A DNA stretch of 40,904 bases from the NCBI GenBank assembly GCA_027624035.1, contig JAQBUI010000036.1, positions 1 to 40,904 of the forward strand. Reading direction: 5' to 3'. The position numbers and the translations under genes are program-made. This document shows positions 7,613 through 16,042 of this stretch, piece after piece. Below the pieces are notes generated by a model that did not search any database, had not been told where the DNA came from, and was given only the letters and a program-made list of their open reading frames with translations. Numbering within the stretch: the first letter of the stretch is position 1; each line of letters opens with the position of its first letter. The DNA comes from Pseudomonadota bacterium (lineage in GTDB: Bacteria; Pseudomonadota; Gammaproteobacteria; Pseudomonadales; Azotimanducaceae).

Positions 7613-8089
7613 TCAGGACACTTCACCGTTCTTCAAGGCCTCGACGACCAGGGGATGCACAAACGGCGAGACATCTCCACCGTAAGAGGCAATCTGTCGA
7701 ACCAGTGAAGAGGAGATATAAGAAAACTCCTCCGAGGGTGCCAGAAAGACGGTCTCAAGCCCGGGCATCAGGACACGGTTCATTCCAAGCATCTGAAACT
7801 CGTACTCAAAATCGGTGACGGTCCGTATGCCTTTGAGCAGTATGCTCGCACCCACTTCCCGGGCGAAGTCGACGGTCAGGGTATTGAATCCTCTCACCAC
7901 GACGTTGGGTATGTCTGCCAGAACCTGCTCTGCCAGCCGAACTCGCGTCTCAAGTACGCTGGGCGACTTGTGTGGGCTGGTGGCGATTCCCAATACCACA
8001 TCGTCGAAGAGGTTGGCGGCCCTCTCGATGAGATCGGCGTGACCATTGTGGATAGGATTGAAGGTACCGGGATATAGGACAGTAGTCAT
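7613..8089 (-). CDS. coaD: Phosphopantetheine adenylyltransferase
   Basis: CoaD transfers AMP from ATP to 4'-phosphopantetheine, the penultimate step of coenzyme A synthesis, and works downstream of CoaBC in this same window. The 158-residue protein has the nucleotidyltransferase signature [12 protein letters not shown] near the N-terminus (commonly YPGTFDPxTxGH, so Asp to Asn at one position). It also has [20 protein letters not shown] and the second nucleotide motif [20 protein letters not shown]. Both catalytic histidine-box positions are present. It lies about 200 bases downstream of rsmD on the same strand, the usual pairing. Confidence 0.96.
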   Translation of the reverse strand: MTTVLYPGTFNPIHNGHADLIERAANLFDDVVLGIATSPHKSPSVLETRVRLAEQVLADIPNVVVRGFNTLTVDFAREVGASILLKGIRTVTDFEYEFQMLGMNRVLMPGLETVFLAPSEEFSYISSSLVRQIASYGGDVSPFVHPLVVEALKNGEVS

Positions 8090-8141
8090 TGTTGTTGTAG
8101 TTGGAATGGCCGAAAGGCCGCAATCATGCCGATATTGACTG

Positions 8142-8171
8142 GAAAAATCCAGCCTGCCCGATGGCGGGCTG
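8142..8171 (-). terminator. Possible weak intrinsic terminator after rsmD
   Basis: On the minus strand an AGCCCG stem closes with CGGGC..GGCT, and a run of five T follows a few bases later. The stem is short and the T run is separated from it, so any effect on the rsmD-coaD transcript is uncertain. Nothing else is recognised in the 198-base spacer. Confidence 0.3.
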
Positions 8172-8287
8172 ATTCGTCATCGTGCCGATAGCCTGGGTCG
8201 CCGAGCGGCTCCAGCTGTCGAGACGGGCACTCGCAGCGCCACGACGGCCAGCACCGCAGGCAGTGGCTCAACGGCCAGGGGCGATGG

Positions 8288-8845
8288 TTAGTGACGATAG
8301 AGCGCATAGTGAACCGCCCCGGCACGTTTCGATCTGTACACCGGGAGACCCGCAAAGGAATCCGGCGGTATTGTGCCTGTTTCAACGTAGACGATGCTGT
8401 CTGCCGACAGGATCGATGGCAGCAATGGCTCAAGTGTGGTCAGCATTGTCCCGTGGAATGGTGGATCCAGAAAGACGATGTCGAAGCTGGATGAGTTGTC
8501 TGTCAGGAATGCCTCGGCGGTGCTGTGACAGATGGTCTGGCAGTCGTCGGGAGCGCCCAGTGCGGTCACGGTCAGGTCCAGCTGACGACAGACGTTCGCC
8601 GAGCGATCGACCAGGGTCACGTGGCTGGCCCGGCGTGACAGGGCTTCAAGGCTGAGGACGCCGCTGCCGGCAAACAGTTCAAGGCATGTGGCACCATCCA
8701 GATCCATGGCCAGCCAGTTGAACAGAGTTTCGCGAACGCGGTCGGGGGTGGGGCGAACTTCCTCGTCGGTCCGAAAAGATATTTTGCGACCGCGCCACTT
8801 TCCGCCGATAATTCTTATTTGATGAGCAGAATTTCCGCGTCGCAT
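8288..8845 (-). CDS. rsmD: 16S rRNA (guanine-966-N2)-methyltransferase
   Basis: RsmD methylates N2 of G966 in 16S rRNA during 30S assembly using S-adenosylmethionine. The 185-residue protein has the family hallmark RPTPDRVRETLFNWL (about 31-45), the SAM-binding LELFAGSGVLSLEAL (about 55-69) and the catalytic DPPF motif (FLDPPFHG, about 125). Its start codon is 26 bases from that of divergent ftsY, so each promoter must extend into the neighbouring gene. Divergent ftsY and co-directional coaD match the usual context, although the M16 peptidase genes often found here are absent. Confidence 0.96.
   Translation of the reverse strand: MRRGNSAHQIRIIGGKWRGRKISFRTDEEVRPTPDRVRETLFNWLAMDLDGATCLELFAGSGVLSLEALSRRASHVTLVDRSANVCRQLDLTVTALGAPDDCQTICHSTAEAFLTDNSSSFDIVFLDPPFHGTMLTTLEPLLPSILSADSIVYVETGTIPPDSFAGLPVYRSKRAGAVHYALYRH
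8784..8812 (+). promoter_or_regulatory. Candidate ftsY promoter inside the rsmD 5' end
   Basis: TTGCGA (8784-8789) and GATAAT (8807-8812) are 17 bases apart. The -10 box matches five of six consensus positions and the -35 box four. Transcription would begin near 8819 and give a leader of about 50 bases before ftsY. Confidence 0.45.
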
Positions 8846-8871
8846 AGGCGGTGGTGGTTGGAGAAACGTCG

Positions 8872-9861
8872 ATGTCGAACAATGTTGCAGAACCCGTGTC
8901 CGAAGGCAAGGGCGGCTTTTTCAGTCGAATCCGGCGAGGGCTGGGCAAGACACGGGCAAGCCTGGTCGAGGGCCTCGAACGGGTCTTTCTGGGACAAAAG
9001 GTCATCGACGAAGCCCTGCTCGAGGAGATTGAGACCACACTTTTGCTCGCGGACGTCGGCGTCGAGACAACCCAGGAGATCGTCAACGCATTGACCGGCC
9101 GCGTGGCCAGGAAGGAACTGGATGATCCTGCCGCACTTTATGTCCAGCTCAAGCGCGAATTGAACGGGATCCTGTCGGTTGCCGAGGAGCCAATGGTCAT
9201 TCCGGATCATCAGCGCCCCCATGTGATTCTTATGGTGGGCGTCAATGGTGCCGGCAAGACAACGACCATCGGAAAGCTCGCGCATCGCCTCAAGTCAGAA
9301 GGCCGGTCCGTGATGCTGGCGGCGGGAGATACCTTTCGTGCCGCTGCGGTGGAGCAACTCAAGACGTGGGGTGATCGTAATGGGGTCCCCGTCATTTCAC
9401 AGGGGCAGGGAGCGGACAGTGCGTCGGTGATCTACGACGGCCTCGCCGCTGCCCAGGCGCGCGGTGTTGACGTGCTGATTGCCGATACCGCCGGTCGCCT
9501 GCAGAGCAAGAAGAATCTCATGGAAGAGCTCAGCAAGATCACCCGGGTGCTCGGCAAGCTCAATGAGAACGCGCCGCATGAGGTGCTGCTGGTGCTGGAC
9601 GCCGGGACCGGCCAGAACGCGCTGTCCCAGGCGCGGGCGTTTTTAGCCGCGGTTGACGTGACCGGTATCGTACTGACCAAACTCGACGGCACCGCCAGGG
9701 GCGGCGTGATCTTTGCGGTCGCGAGGCAGGTAGGGCTGCCCATTCGTTTTGTCGGGGTCGGTGAGCAGATAGAAGATCTTCGACCATTCGTTGCCAGTGA
9801 GTTCGTCGATGCTCTGTTCGACGGCGCTTCGGCAGAGGTGAAACAAGAGGTCACTCGTTGA
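8872..9861 (+). CDS. ftsY: Signal recognition particle receptor FtsY
   Basis: FtsY is the membrane-associated GTPase that docks SRP-bound ribosomes to the Sec translocon. The product of 329 residues has the four-helix N domain followed by the G domain: P-loop GVNGAGKTTTIGKLA, DTFRAAAVEQL, DTAGRLQSKKNLMEEL and TKLDGTARGG. The long acidic A domain of E. coli FtsY is reduced to a short N-terminal stretch with a basic amphipathic segment (FFSRIRRGLGKTRASLVEGL). The start at 8872 is preceded by GGAG with 8-base spacing; the frame is open to 8851. It heads the ftsYEX-rpoH series. Confidence 0.97.
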   Translation: MSNNVAEPVSEGKGGFFSRIRRGLGKTRASLVEGLERVFLGQKVIDEALLEEIETTLLLADVGVETTQEIVNALTGRVARKELDDPAALYVQLKRELNGILSVAEEPMVIPDHQRPHVILMVGVNGAGKTTTIGKLAHRLKSEGRSVMLAAGDTFRAAAVEQLKTWGDRNGVPVISQGQGADSASVIYDGLAAAQARGVDVLIADTAGRLQSKKNLMEELSKITRVLGKLNENAPHEVLLVLDAGTGQNALSQARAFLAAVDVTGIVLTKLDGTARGGVIFAVARQVGLPIRFVGVGEQIEDLRPFVASEFVDALFDGASAEVKQEVTR

Positions 9862-10517
9862 TCCGATTTGATCAGGTCAGTAAACGATATCCGGGCGGCA
9901 AGGACGCACTGTCCCGGGTCAGTTTCGAACTGGCCGATGGCGAAATCGCTTTTCTGACCGGGCACTCCGGCGCTGGCAAGAGTACCCTGATGAAACTCGT
10001 GATCGTGATGGAACGAGCCAGCCAGGGGCAGGTATTCGTCAACGGAATGAACGTCAACCGCGTACGGAGCGGGCAGATCCCCGCGATCCGTCGCAACATC
10101 GGGGTGGTGTTCCAGAATCATCAATTGCTGTTTGATCGGACAGTCTTCGACAATGTCTCGCTGCCGCTGCTGATCGCCGGCTTTCAGCATCGGGAGATTG
10201 GCCGACGAGTCAGAGCCGCGCTGTCGAAGGTTGGGCTCGCCGACAAGGAGCGAGTTCTTCCCATTACGTTGTCTGGCGGGGAACAGCAGAGAGTCGGTAT
10301 CGCGCGTGCGGTAGTCAATCGTCCGGCACTGCTGCTTGCCGATGAGCCCACGGGGAATCTCGACCCGGCGCTGTCCCAGGAGATCATGAATCTGTTCGAT
10401 CAGTTCAATCAGGTGGGCGTCTCGGTATTGATTGCGACCCATGACCTGGATCTCGTGGCGAGAATGGGCAAGCGGCAGATTGTCCTCCATGATGGGCGCC
10501 TGCAGGAGGGTGTCTGA
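9858..10517 (+). CDS. ftsE: Cell division ATP-binding protein FtsE
   Basis: FtsE is the ABC ATPase that, with FtsX, signals across the inner membrane at the septum to activate peptidoglycan hydrolases through EnvC-type factors. The 219-residue protein has Walker A GHSGAGKST, the Q-loop region VVFQNHQLLFDRTVFDN, signature LSGGEQQRV, Walker B LLLADEPTGNLD and the switch histidine ATHD. The start is TTG and overlaps the ftsY stop (TTGA). MIRFDQVSKRYPGG is the standard family N-terminus, so this rare start is credible. It is translationally coupled to ftsY and contiguous with ftsX. Confidence 0.97.
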   Translation: MIRFDQVSKRYPGGKDALSRVSFELADGEIAFLTGHSGAGKSTLMKLVIVMERASQGQVFVNGMNVNRVRSGQIPAIRRNIGVVFQNHQLLFDRTVFDNVSLPLLIAGFQHREIGRRVRAALSKVGLADKERVLPITLSGGEQQRVGIARAVVNRPALLLADEPTGNLDPALSQEIMNLFDQFNQVGVSVLIATHDLDLVARMGKRQIVLHDGRLQEGV

Positions 10518-11468
10518 GTGACCAGTGGTGCCAGAGCAGCGGTCACGCGACCCCGGGACCGGTTCAGAGCCTGGATGGCGAACCATCGTCGCGTACTGGG
10601 TGAAACCCTTGTCGGTTTCAGACGGGACTGGGGAACCAGCCTGATGACCTGGCTGGTGCTGGGCATCGCTCTGGTACTCCCGCTGTTCCTGTACCTGTTG
10701 CTGATGAATGCCGCCAGTATCAGCGGTGGCTTCGAAGGTAAACCGCGAATCAGCCTCTATCTCGATTCCGGATACTCGGCACAGTCAGGCAAGGCCCTGG
10801 CGCAACGTCTTGCGGATGGAAATCCTGCTGAACTGGTCGTGTATATCAGCCCCGAGGAGGCGTTAGCCGAGTTTCAGTCCAGGTCCGGTTTTGGCGATGT
10901 GTTGAACAGCCTGCCCAGCAATCCCTTGCCCGGGCTCATCGAGGTGACCCCGTCCGACATAGAGCCTGGCGCGCTACGGCGTCGGGCCTCCGAGTACGAG
11001 TCGCTGCCGGGGGTTTCGATGGTGGTCATGGACGTCGCCTGGATTGAACGGCTGTTTGCGCTACTGTCCCTGGGTGAACGCCTCGTGGTGGCGCTGTCCC
11101 TGGTGCTGGCCGTTGGCATGTTGCTCGTGATCGGAAACACCATTCGCCTTGCGATCGAAAATCGCCGGGCCGAGATCGAGGTCGTCAAGCTGGTGGGTGG
11201 CACAGACGGATTTGTACGCCGTCCCTTCCTCTATATGGGACTCGGTTATGGTCTGGGTGGTGCGCTCACGGCGTGGCTGCTGGTACAGATCAGCCTGTGG
11301 TTTCTCCGCGGGCCGGTGGAACTGCTCGCCCAGTCCTATCAGAATGCCTATTCGCTGCAGGGCCTGGGTGTCATCGAGACACTGGGGGTTTTCGTTGCCA
11401 GTGGCCTGCTTGGGATCATTGGTGCGGCACTGGCAGTCAACAAGCATCTGCGGGAGATGGACAGCTGA
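10518..11468 (+). CDS. ftsX: Cell division permease-like protein FtsX
   Basis: FtsX is the four-helix membrane partner of FtsE. The 316-residue protein has a cytoplasmic N-terminus, TM1 near residues 45-65 (WLVLGIALVLPLFLYLLL), a periplasmic domain (about 70-175) that in known systems contacts hydrolase activators, and three C-terminal membrane segments. The conserved cytoplasmic stretch NRRAEIEVVKLVGGTDGFVRRPF links TM2 and TM3. The GTG start directly follows the ftsE stop codon, and AGGAGG lies ahead of it. Length and topology are typical. Confidence 0.96.
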   Translation: MTSGARAAVTRPRDRFRAWMANHRRVLGETLVGFRRDWGTSLMTWLVLGIALVLPLFLYLLLMNAASISGGFEGKPRISLYLDSGYSAQSGKALAQRLADGNPAELVVYISPEEALAEFQSRSGFGDVLNSLPSNPLPGLIEVTPSDIEPGALRRRASEYESLPGVSMVVMDVAWIERLFALLSLGERLVVALSLVLAVGMLLVIGNTIRLAIENRRAEIEVVKLVGGTDGFVRRPFLYMGLGYGLGGALTAWLLVQISLWFLRGPVELLAQSYQNAYSLQGLGVIETLGVFVASGLLGIIGAALAVNKHLREMDS

Positions 11469-11512
11469 TGCGGCGGGGCCCGCCCTCTCGATTCGCCGGA
11501 TACGCCTTGTAG

Positions 11513-11521
11513 TGGTAGAAT
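11513..11521 (+). promoter_or_regulatory. Candidate extended -10 promoter for rpoH
   Basis: TGGTAGAAT (11513-11521) gives an extended -10 element (TGn plus TAGAAT). No good -35 box is present. Transcription would begin near 11528 and leave a leader of about 28 bases before the rpoH TTG. Confidence 0.45.
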
Positions 11522-11555
11522 ACGCGGCCCTGTCCGCCTCCGAGTCCTTACTTTC

Positions 11556-12419
11556 TTGTCTACACAGACCCTGACCTCTCCGCTACAGCCTATTGACCTC
11601 CTATCGCCGGGCGGCAATCTGGATGCCTATATCCGGACGGTGAACGCCGTCCCGATGCTGACACCAGAACGGGAAGCATCGCTCGCGAAGCGGCTGTTCG
11701 AGGACGGCGATCTGGATGCGGCGCGCCAGCTGGTGTTTGCTCACCTGCGCTTCGTGGTGTATGTATCGCGTTCCTATGGGGGATATGGTCTTGCCGAGGC
11801 GGACCTCATCCAGGAAGGCAATGTCGGTCTGATGAAAGCCGTGAAACGGTTCAATCCTGAATTCAAGGTGCGGCTGGTTTCTTTTGCGGTTCACTGGATC
11901 AAGGCAGAAATGCACGAGTACATCCTGAAGAACTGGCGGATCGTCAAGATTGCGACCACCAAGGCGCAGAGAAAGCTGTTCTTCAATCTGCGCAGCACCC
12001 GCAGGTCTCTTGGCTGGATGAGCGAGAATGAGGTCACGGACGTTGCGCAGGCACTGGGGGTCGAGCCACGTGTTGTCAGGCAGATGGAGGGGCGGATGGC
12101 GGGCCGGGACCTGGCCTTTGATCGACCGGATGACGACGATGAGAATGGGGCCAGTCCGGTGGATTTTCTTGCAGATGTCAGTCATGACCCTGGCCATCTC
12201 GCGGAAGCCCAGGATGATCGGGATCACGACAGCGAACTACTCGCGTTGGCGGTTGAGGGACTCGATGGCCGAACCCGGGAGATCATTTCGAGCCGGTGGC
12301 TCACCGAGCCCAAAAGCACGCTACATGATCTGGCCGACCGCTTTGGTATATCGGCGGAGCGGGTCAGACAGATTGAAGCGAATGGCCTGAAGAAACTGAG
12401 AGACAGTCTCTCCGGTTAA
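11556..12419 (+). CDS. rpoH: RNA polymerase sigma factor RpoH (sigma-32)
   Basis: RpoH directs transcription of heat-shock chaperones and proteases. The 287-residue protein contains region 2 (LIQEGNVGLMKAVKRFNPE, FAVHWIKAEMHEYILKNWR) and the RpoH-specific box QRKLFFNLR (138-146). Region 4 at the C-terminus has the helix-turn-helix LHDLADRFGISAERVRQIE. The start is TTG: the frame upstream contains no ATG, and MSTQTLTSPLQPIDLLSPGGNLDAYI parallels the Pseudomonas RpoH N-terminus. No Shine-Dalgarno sequence is evident, which fits a tightly regulated start. Position after ftsX is the conserved arrangement. Confidence 0.95.
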   Translation: MSTQTLTSPLQPIDLLSPGGNLDAYIRTVNAVPMLTPEREASLAKRLFEDGDLDAARQLVFAHLRFVVYVSRSYGGYGLAEADLIQEGNVGLMKAVKRFNPEFKVRLVSFAVHWIKAEMHEYILKNWRIVKIATTKAQRKLFFNLRSTRRSLGWMSENEVTDVAQALGVEPRVVRQMEGRMAGRDLAFDRPDDDDENGASPVDFLADVSHDPGHLAEAQDDRDHDSELLALAVEGLDGRTREIISSRWLTEPKSTLHDLADRFGISAERVRQIEANGLKKLRDSLSG

Positions 12420-12454
12420 CCAGGTGGTCCTGGGCGGGCCGCAAGGAACAATTC

Positions 12455-12832
12455 ATGGGCCATTGGTTTCTCATCACGGCAGCGGTCAGCGGGTTTCTCT
12501 CGGTGGCGCTGGGTGCTTTTGGGGCACATGGTCTCAAGTCGGTCCTGCCTGCTGATCGGCTCGATGTCTTTGCCACTGGCGTGACTTACCAGATGAATCA
12601 TGCGCTCGCGCTGCTGGTGGTTGGCATCCTCTATGGCCTCTGGTCGGAGCGCACATGGCTTGCTGCGTCGGGCCTATGCTTCATCGCAGGGACGGTTTTG
12701 TTCTCAGGGAGCCTGTATGCACTGACCCTCACCGGGATGAAGTGGTGGGGGCCGGTGACGCCAGTTGGCGGTCTGTTGCTGCTAGGTGGCTGGTGCGCCC
12801 TTGGTGTTGCTGCCTGGCAGAATTTGCCGTGA
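12455..12832 (+). CDS. DUF423 family inner-membrane protein (YgdD-like)
   Basis: This is a 125-residue protein with four predicted membrane helices and the DUF423 pattern: GAFGAHGLK near the N-terminus, a central YQMNHALALL, then FSGSLYALTLTG and TPVGGLLLLGGW. The molecular function of the family is unknown. AAGGA precedes the ATG. The stop codon overlaps the GTG of trmB (GTGA), so the two are translationally coupled. It follows rpoH after 35 bases and may share its transcript. Confidence 0.9.
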   Translation: MGHWFLITAAVSGFLSVALGAFGAHGLKSVLPADRLDVFATGVTYQMNHALALLVVGILYGLWSERTWLAASGLCFIAGTVLFSGSLYALTLTGMKWWGPVTPVGGLLLLGGWCALGVAAWQNLP

Positions 12833-13473
12833 CAGTGCGAGGCGTCCGCAGTTTTGTATTGCGTCAGGGGCGAATGTCTGATGCCCAGAAACGGGCACTG
12901 GAAACCCACTGGCCTAGATACGGCCTCGAACTTGCCGATCTTGCTGACGTGCCTCGTATCTTTGGTCGAACTGCGCCGTGCACGCTGGAAATCGGGTTTG
13001 GAATGGGCGACTCGCTGCTCGAAATGGCCCTCGCTACGCCCGAAACGGACTTCATTGGAGTCGAGGTTCATCGCCCCGGTATCGGGCATCTGCTGCTGGG
13101 AGCCGCTCGCGCGGGCCTGACCAATTTGAGGGTGATTGATCGGGATGTCATTGAAGTGCTTGGCGCGCTGCCGGGTGGTGCGATCGAACGGTTGCAGATC
13201 TTCTTTCCTGATCCCTGGCCGAAAAAGAAACATCACAAGCGGCGCCTGATCAGCAACTCCTTTCTGGACCTGGCATTGCCTTGCCTGGTGTCGGGCGGTC
13301 GGCTGCATATTGCGACCGACTGGGTCCAATATGCAGCAGAAATCCAGGCGTTAGTCGCCGCGGACGACCGTCTCGTGTCCTGTGAACCGCCCTGGCGCCC
13401 TGAAACAAAGTATGAGCGTCGAGGCGTCAAGCTGGGTCATGAAGTCTTCGACATCGCCTGCAGGACGCGATAG
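12829..13473 (+). CDS. trmB: tRNA (guanine-46-N7)-methyltransferase
   Basis: TrmB installs 7-methylguanosine at position 46 of the tRNA variable loop using S-adenosylmethionine. The 214-residue product shows LEIGFGMGDSLLEMA (SAM binding), GVEVHRPGIGHLL, the signature FFPDPWPKKKHHKRRL, ATDWVQYA and TKYERRG. The GTG start at 12829 overlaps the DUF423 stop. The open frame continues upstream to 12655 but reads there in the wrong frame of the preceding gene and has no family similarity. The RSFVLRQGRMSDAQKRAL N-terminus is typical. It is convergent with hemW. Confidence 0.97.
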   Translation: MTVRGVRSFVLRQGRMSDAQKRALETHWPRYGLELADLADVPRIFGRTAPCTLEIGFGMGDSLLEMALATPETDFIGVEVHRPGIGHLLLGAARAGLTNLRVIDRDVIEVLGALPGGAIERLQIFFPDPWPKKKHHKRRLISNSFLDLALPCLVSGGRLHIATDWVQYAAEIQALVAADDRLVSCEPPWRPETKYERRGVKLGHEVFDIACRTR

Positions 13474-13475
13474 CG

Positions 13476-13501
13476 CTGCCCGGACTCAGCACGCCGGGCA
13501 G
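13476..13501. terminator. Hairpin after trmB
   Basis: CTGCCCGG (13476-13483) and CCGGGCAG (13494-13501) form a perfect 8-bp GC-rich stem with a 10-base loop, starting two bases after the trmB stop codon. There is no T tract. It lies in the convergent trmB/hemW gap; the rest of that gap shows nothing recognisable. Confidence 0.45.
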
Positions 13502-13642
13502 GTCCCATTGGCGTCTCGCTCAGTGATAGCGCCATTGGCCTGGTGTTCGACACCTCTCATATTCAGACCGCATTCGTGATTTTCGTGTGCGGACTCGCCC
13601 TTATCTTCACTCGCGAACGTGGCTCGTCAGAGGTTTCCCGGA

Positions 13643-14767
13643 TTACGCTGGATCAACGCGCGTCAGGAGTTCATCCAGAAAGCGCAGGCCGAGCTCCGTT
13701 GTCTGAATGGTACCGTCAGGAGTCAGGAGTCCGTCTTTCATTCCACGCTGCATGAACCTTGAGATGGTGGAAGCCGCGAGACCGGTTCGGGCTTCGAACA
13801 GCGCAAGGCTGCATCCACCGCAGAGTCTCAACGCGTTCATCAGAAACTCCACCGGCAGCTCCCGCTCGGAAATCCCTGCGATGCGAGTCAGGGGACGTTT
13901 CAAATAGTCCGCCGGGACCCGCGTGTTGACCGTCCTGAAGATACCCGCACTGGTGGTCAGCTTGCCATGTGCGCCTGCCCCTATCCCGAGATAATCACCA
14001 AACTCCCAGTAATTGACATTATGGCGACACTGCTTGCCGGGCCGGGCAAAAGCGGATACCTCATAGCGCACGTATCCGTTGTCAGCCAGCAGGGCCAGAC
14101 CCGCCTGGATGATTTCGTCCGTGGCGTCCTCGTGCGGCAAACGGGGGGGATGGTTGAAAAACACAGTGTTGGGCTCAATGGTGAGCTGATACCAGGACAG
14201 ATGGTCCGGTGCCAGGGAGATGGCGGTTGTGAGGTCGGCCATCGCTTCTGCGGGGGACTGGCCGGGCAGACCATACATCAGGTCGAGGTTGATGTTGTCA
14301 AAGCCCACCTGGCGAGCGACTTCGATGGCCTTGCTGGCTTCAGATGCGGAGTGAATTCTGCCCAGTCGTGCCAGATGTCGGTCATTGAAGCTTTGGATTC
14401 CCACGCTGAGCCGGTTCACGCCGGCCAGGCGATAGCCCGCGATGTTGCCCACATCAACGGTTCCCGGGTTGGCCTCCAGCGTGATTTCGATGCCAGCCTC
14501 AAACCCCAGAGCGTCGTTTGCGCCGTCAATGATCCGGCCGATCACTGACGGTGAGATCAGGCTGGGTGTACCACCTCCAAAAAAAACAGACTGGAGCGGC
14601 CCGATAGCATCAAGGGGAGGGTCTTTGAGCTCCCCCATCAGTTGGTTGGCATAGGCGTCTTCCGGAATCGATCCGCTGTGGGCATGGGAATTGAAGTCGC
14701 AGTAGGGACACTTGCGCTGGCACCAGGGGAAATGAACGTACAGACCAAGGGGTATTCTAGGCCCCAT
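13643..14767 (-). CDS. hemW: Radical SAM heme chaperone HemW
   Basis: HemW is a radical SAM protein related to oxygen-independent coproporphyrinogen oxidase (HemN) but acts as a heme-binding chaperone rather than an oxidase. The iron-sulfur motif CQRKCPYCDF (CxxxCxxC) is intact near residue 17. FFGGGTPSL, GVNRLSVGIQSFNDRHLARLGR, DLMYGLPGQ and the GIGAGAHGKL stretch are typical, and a winged-helix-like C-terminal region follows. I place the start at 14767 (MGPRIPLGLYVHFPWC), overlapping rdgB by 11 bases; the frame is open to 14806. It ends the long minus-strand run that begins with yggS. Confidence 0.95.
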   Translation of the reverse strand: MGPRIPLGLYVHFPWCQRKCPYCDFNSHAHSGSIPEDAYANQLMGELKDPPLDAIGPLQSVFFGGGTPSLISPSVIGRIIDGANDALGFEAGIEITLEANPGTVDVGNIAGYRLAGVNRLSVGIQSFNDRHLARLGRIHSASEASKAIEVARQVGFDNINLDLMYGLPGQSPAEAMADLTTAISLAPDHLSWYQLTIEPNTVFFNHPPRLPHEDATDEIIQAGLALLADNGYVRYEVSAFARPGKQCRHNVNYWEFGDYLGIGAGAHGKLTTSAGIFRTVNTRVPADYLKRPLTRIAGISERELPVEFLMNALRLCGGCSLALFEARTGLAASTISRFMQRGMKDGLLTPDGTIQTTELGLRFLDELLTRVDPA

Positions 14768-15347
14768 AGCGCGCTTCGAACTGTTGGGCGAACGAGCCCA
14801 GTGCACGGCCGCGATGGCTGATGGCGTTTTTCTCGGTGGCGCTCAGCTCTGCAGCGGTACTTGCACGGCCCTGTGGAATGAAGACAGGATCGTATCCAAA
14901 GCCGTTGCTGCCACTGGCCCTTGCCGCGATTCTCCCCGCCCAGGTACCGATCGCAATGATGGGCGTCGGGTCGAGTTCGTGTTCAAGGAGAACGATGACG
15001 CAGTGAAACCGTGCTTGCCGGTCCTCCTGATCGGCGAGTTCTGACAGCAGCGCCGTGACGTTTTCCTCGTCGGTGGCGCTCGGGCCCGCATAGCGGGCCG
15101 AGTAGATACCCGGCCGACCCCCCAGTGCCCTGACTTCCAGGCCGGAATCGTCGGAGATCGCAGGCAGGCCGCTGACCCGCGTGGCGTGGCGTGCCTTGAT
15201 CAAGGCATTTTCGACGAAAGTCAAACCGGTCTCCGGGACGGAGTCGATATTCAGGCTGGCCTGTGTGGTCAGCTCGATCTGACCGTTCAGGATGTCTGTG
15301 ATTTCCCGGAGCTTGTGCTGATTACCACTGGCCAGGATGCAACGCAT
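14757..15347 (-). CDS. rdgB: XTP/dITP diphosphatase (RdgB/HAM1 family)
   Basis: RdgB hydrolyses non-canonical purine triphosphates (dITP, XTP) to monophosphates and so keeps deaminated purines out of nucleic acids. The 196-residue protein begins MRCILASGNQHKLREI and contains FVENALIKARHA, the metal-binding SDDSGLEVRALGGRPGIYSARYAG, and GFGYDPVF, all diagnostic. The start codon overlaps the stop of the DUF4426 gene (TGATG), and its 3' end overlaps hemW. This gene order matches that of Pseudomonas. Confidence 0.97.
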   Translation of the reverse strand: MRCILASGNQHKLREITDILNGQIELTTQASLNIDSVPETGLTFVENALIKARHATRVSGLPAISDDSGLEVRALGGRPGIYSARYAGPSATDEENVTALLSELADQEDRQARFHCVIVLLEHELDPTPIIAIGTWAGRIAARASGSNGFGYDPVFIPQGRASTAAELSATEKNAISHRGRALGSFAQQFEARYGA

Positions 15348-15772
15348 CAGTAGTACTCCCGGGTAAAGGCAAGGTGATAGGCTTCGGATTCGCCCGCGGG
15401 TTTGATCGTGATATCAAACCAGATGGTGTCGGTCTCGCTGACAATCTGTGAACAAAGGTAGTAAATGGCATCCTGTTCCAGAACTTCCCGGAACTCGAGA
15501 TCAGATTCCTGGGCGAGCAGGTTTCTGGATTTTCCCGCCACCTGGACTCGGACCGGCCGTCCATCCTGACGTACCGCGATATTGGTCATGATGCGATTAC
15601 TCGCACGAACGATGTCGTGCTGCCGGGCCACATCAGCGGGGATAGCGGTAGAGGGCAGCGTGGTGTAGTGGATACGGTAGCCACGCCAGTCCACCGCGCT
15701 CTCGGCATGCGCCGATACCGACAGCGACATGATCAGTCCCATGAAAATGACGGGCAGAAATCCTGATCTCAT
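15347..15772 (-). CDS. DUF4426 family exported protein
   Basis: This 141-residue protein has a signal peptide (PVIFMGLIMSLSVSAHA, cleavage near residue 23) and a beta-rich mature domain. It includes YRIHYTTLPSTAIPADVARQ and ASNRIMTNIAVR, and ends in AYHLAFTREYY. It corresponds to the DUF4426 gene (PA0388-like) found beside rdgB in Pseudomonas; its function is unknown and it is presumably periplasmic. It is translationally coupled to rdgB. In Pseudomonas metW and metX would lie directly upstream; here a repeat-rich 270-base spacer is found instead. Confidence 0.85.
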   Translation of the reverse strand: MRSGFLPVIFMGLIMSLSVSAHAESAVDWRGYRIHYTTLPSTAIPADVARQHDIVRASNRIMTNIAVRQDGRPVRVQVAGKSRNLLAQESDLEFREVLEQDAIYYLCSQIVSETDTIWFDITIKPAGESEAYHLAFTREYY

Positions 15773-15840
15773 TTCCGAATGGTTCCCGCCTGGGCTTTTA
15801 TGGCAGTCCAGGTCTTACTCGATGCGTTCCGGGTGAACAC

Positions 15841-16023
15841 AGGGCTGTCATGGCCGTTCCGGCCGTACACTTTGCCGTCCGGACACCCTTCCCGCACGAC
15901 CAGGGCGAGCCTGAGGCGGGCACGCTCAGGGCTGTCATGGACGTTCCGGCCGTACGCTTTGCCGTCCGGACACCCTTCCCGCACGACCGGGGTGAGCCTG
16001 AGGCGGGTACGCTCAGGGCTGTC
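15841..16023. repeat. 87-bp tandem repeat in the DUF4426/yggT spacer
   Basis: Two copies (15841-15927 and 15928-16014) differ at only a few bases, and a 9-base start of a third copy follows. Each unit begins AGGGCTGTC and ends with ..ACGCTC, so the junctions read CGCTCAGGGCTGTC. The unit is a multiple of three, which keeps frames open on both strands and creates spurious ORFs. It fills most of the gap where metXW would be expected, and nothing else is recognised in that gap. Confidence 0.92.
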
Positions 16024-16042
16024 GCCGGCATGCCCAGCGCTG

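Noticed and set aside
9432..10586. Long antisense frame of 384 codons opposite ftsY-ftsE
   Set aside because: The plus strand encodes full, unmistakable FtsY and FtsE with conserved motifs; the antisense frame has no recognisable domain.
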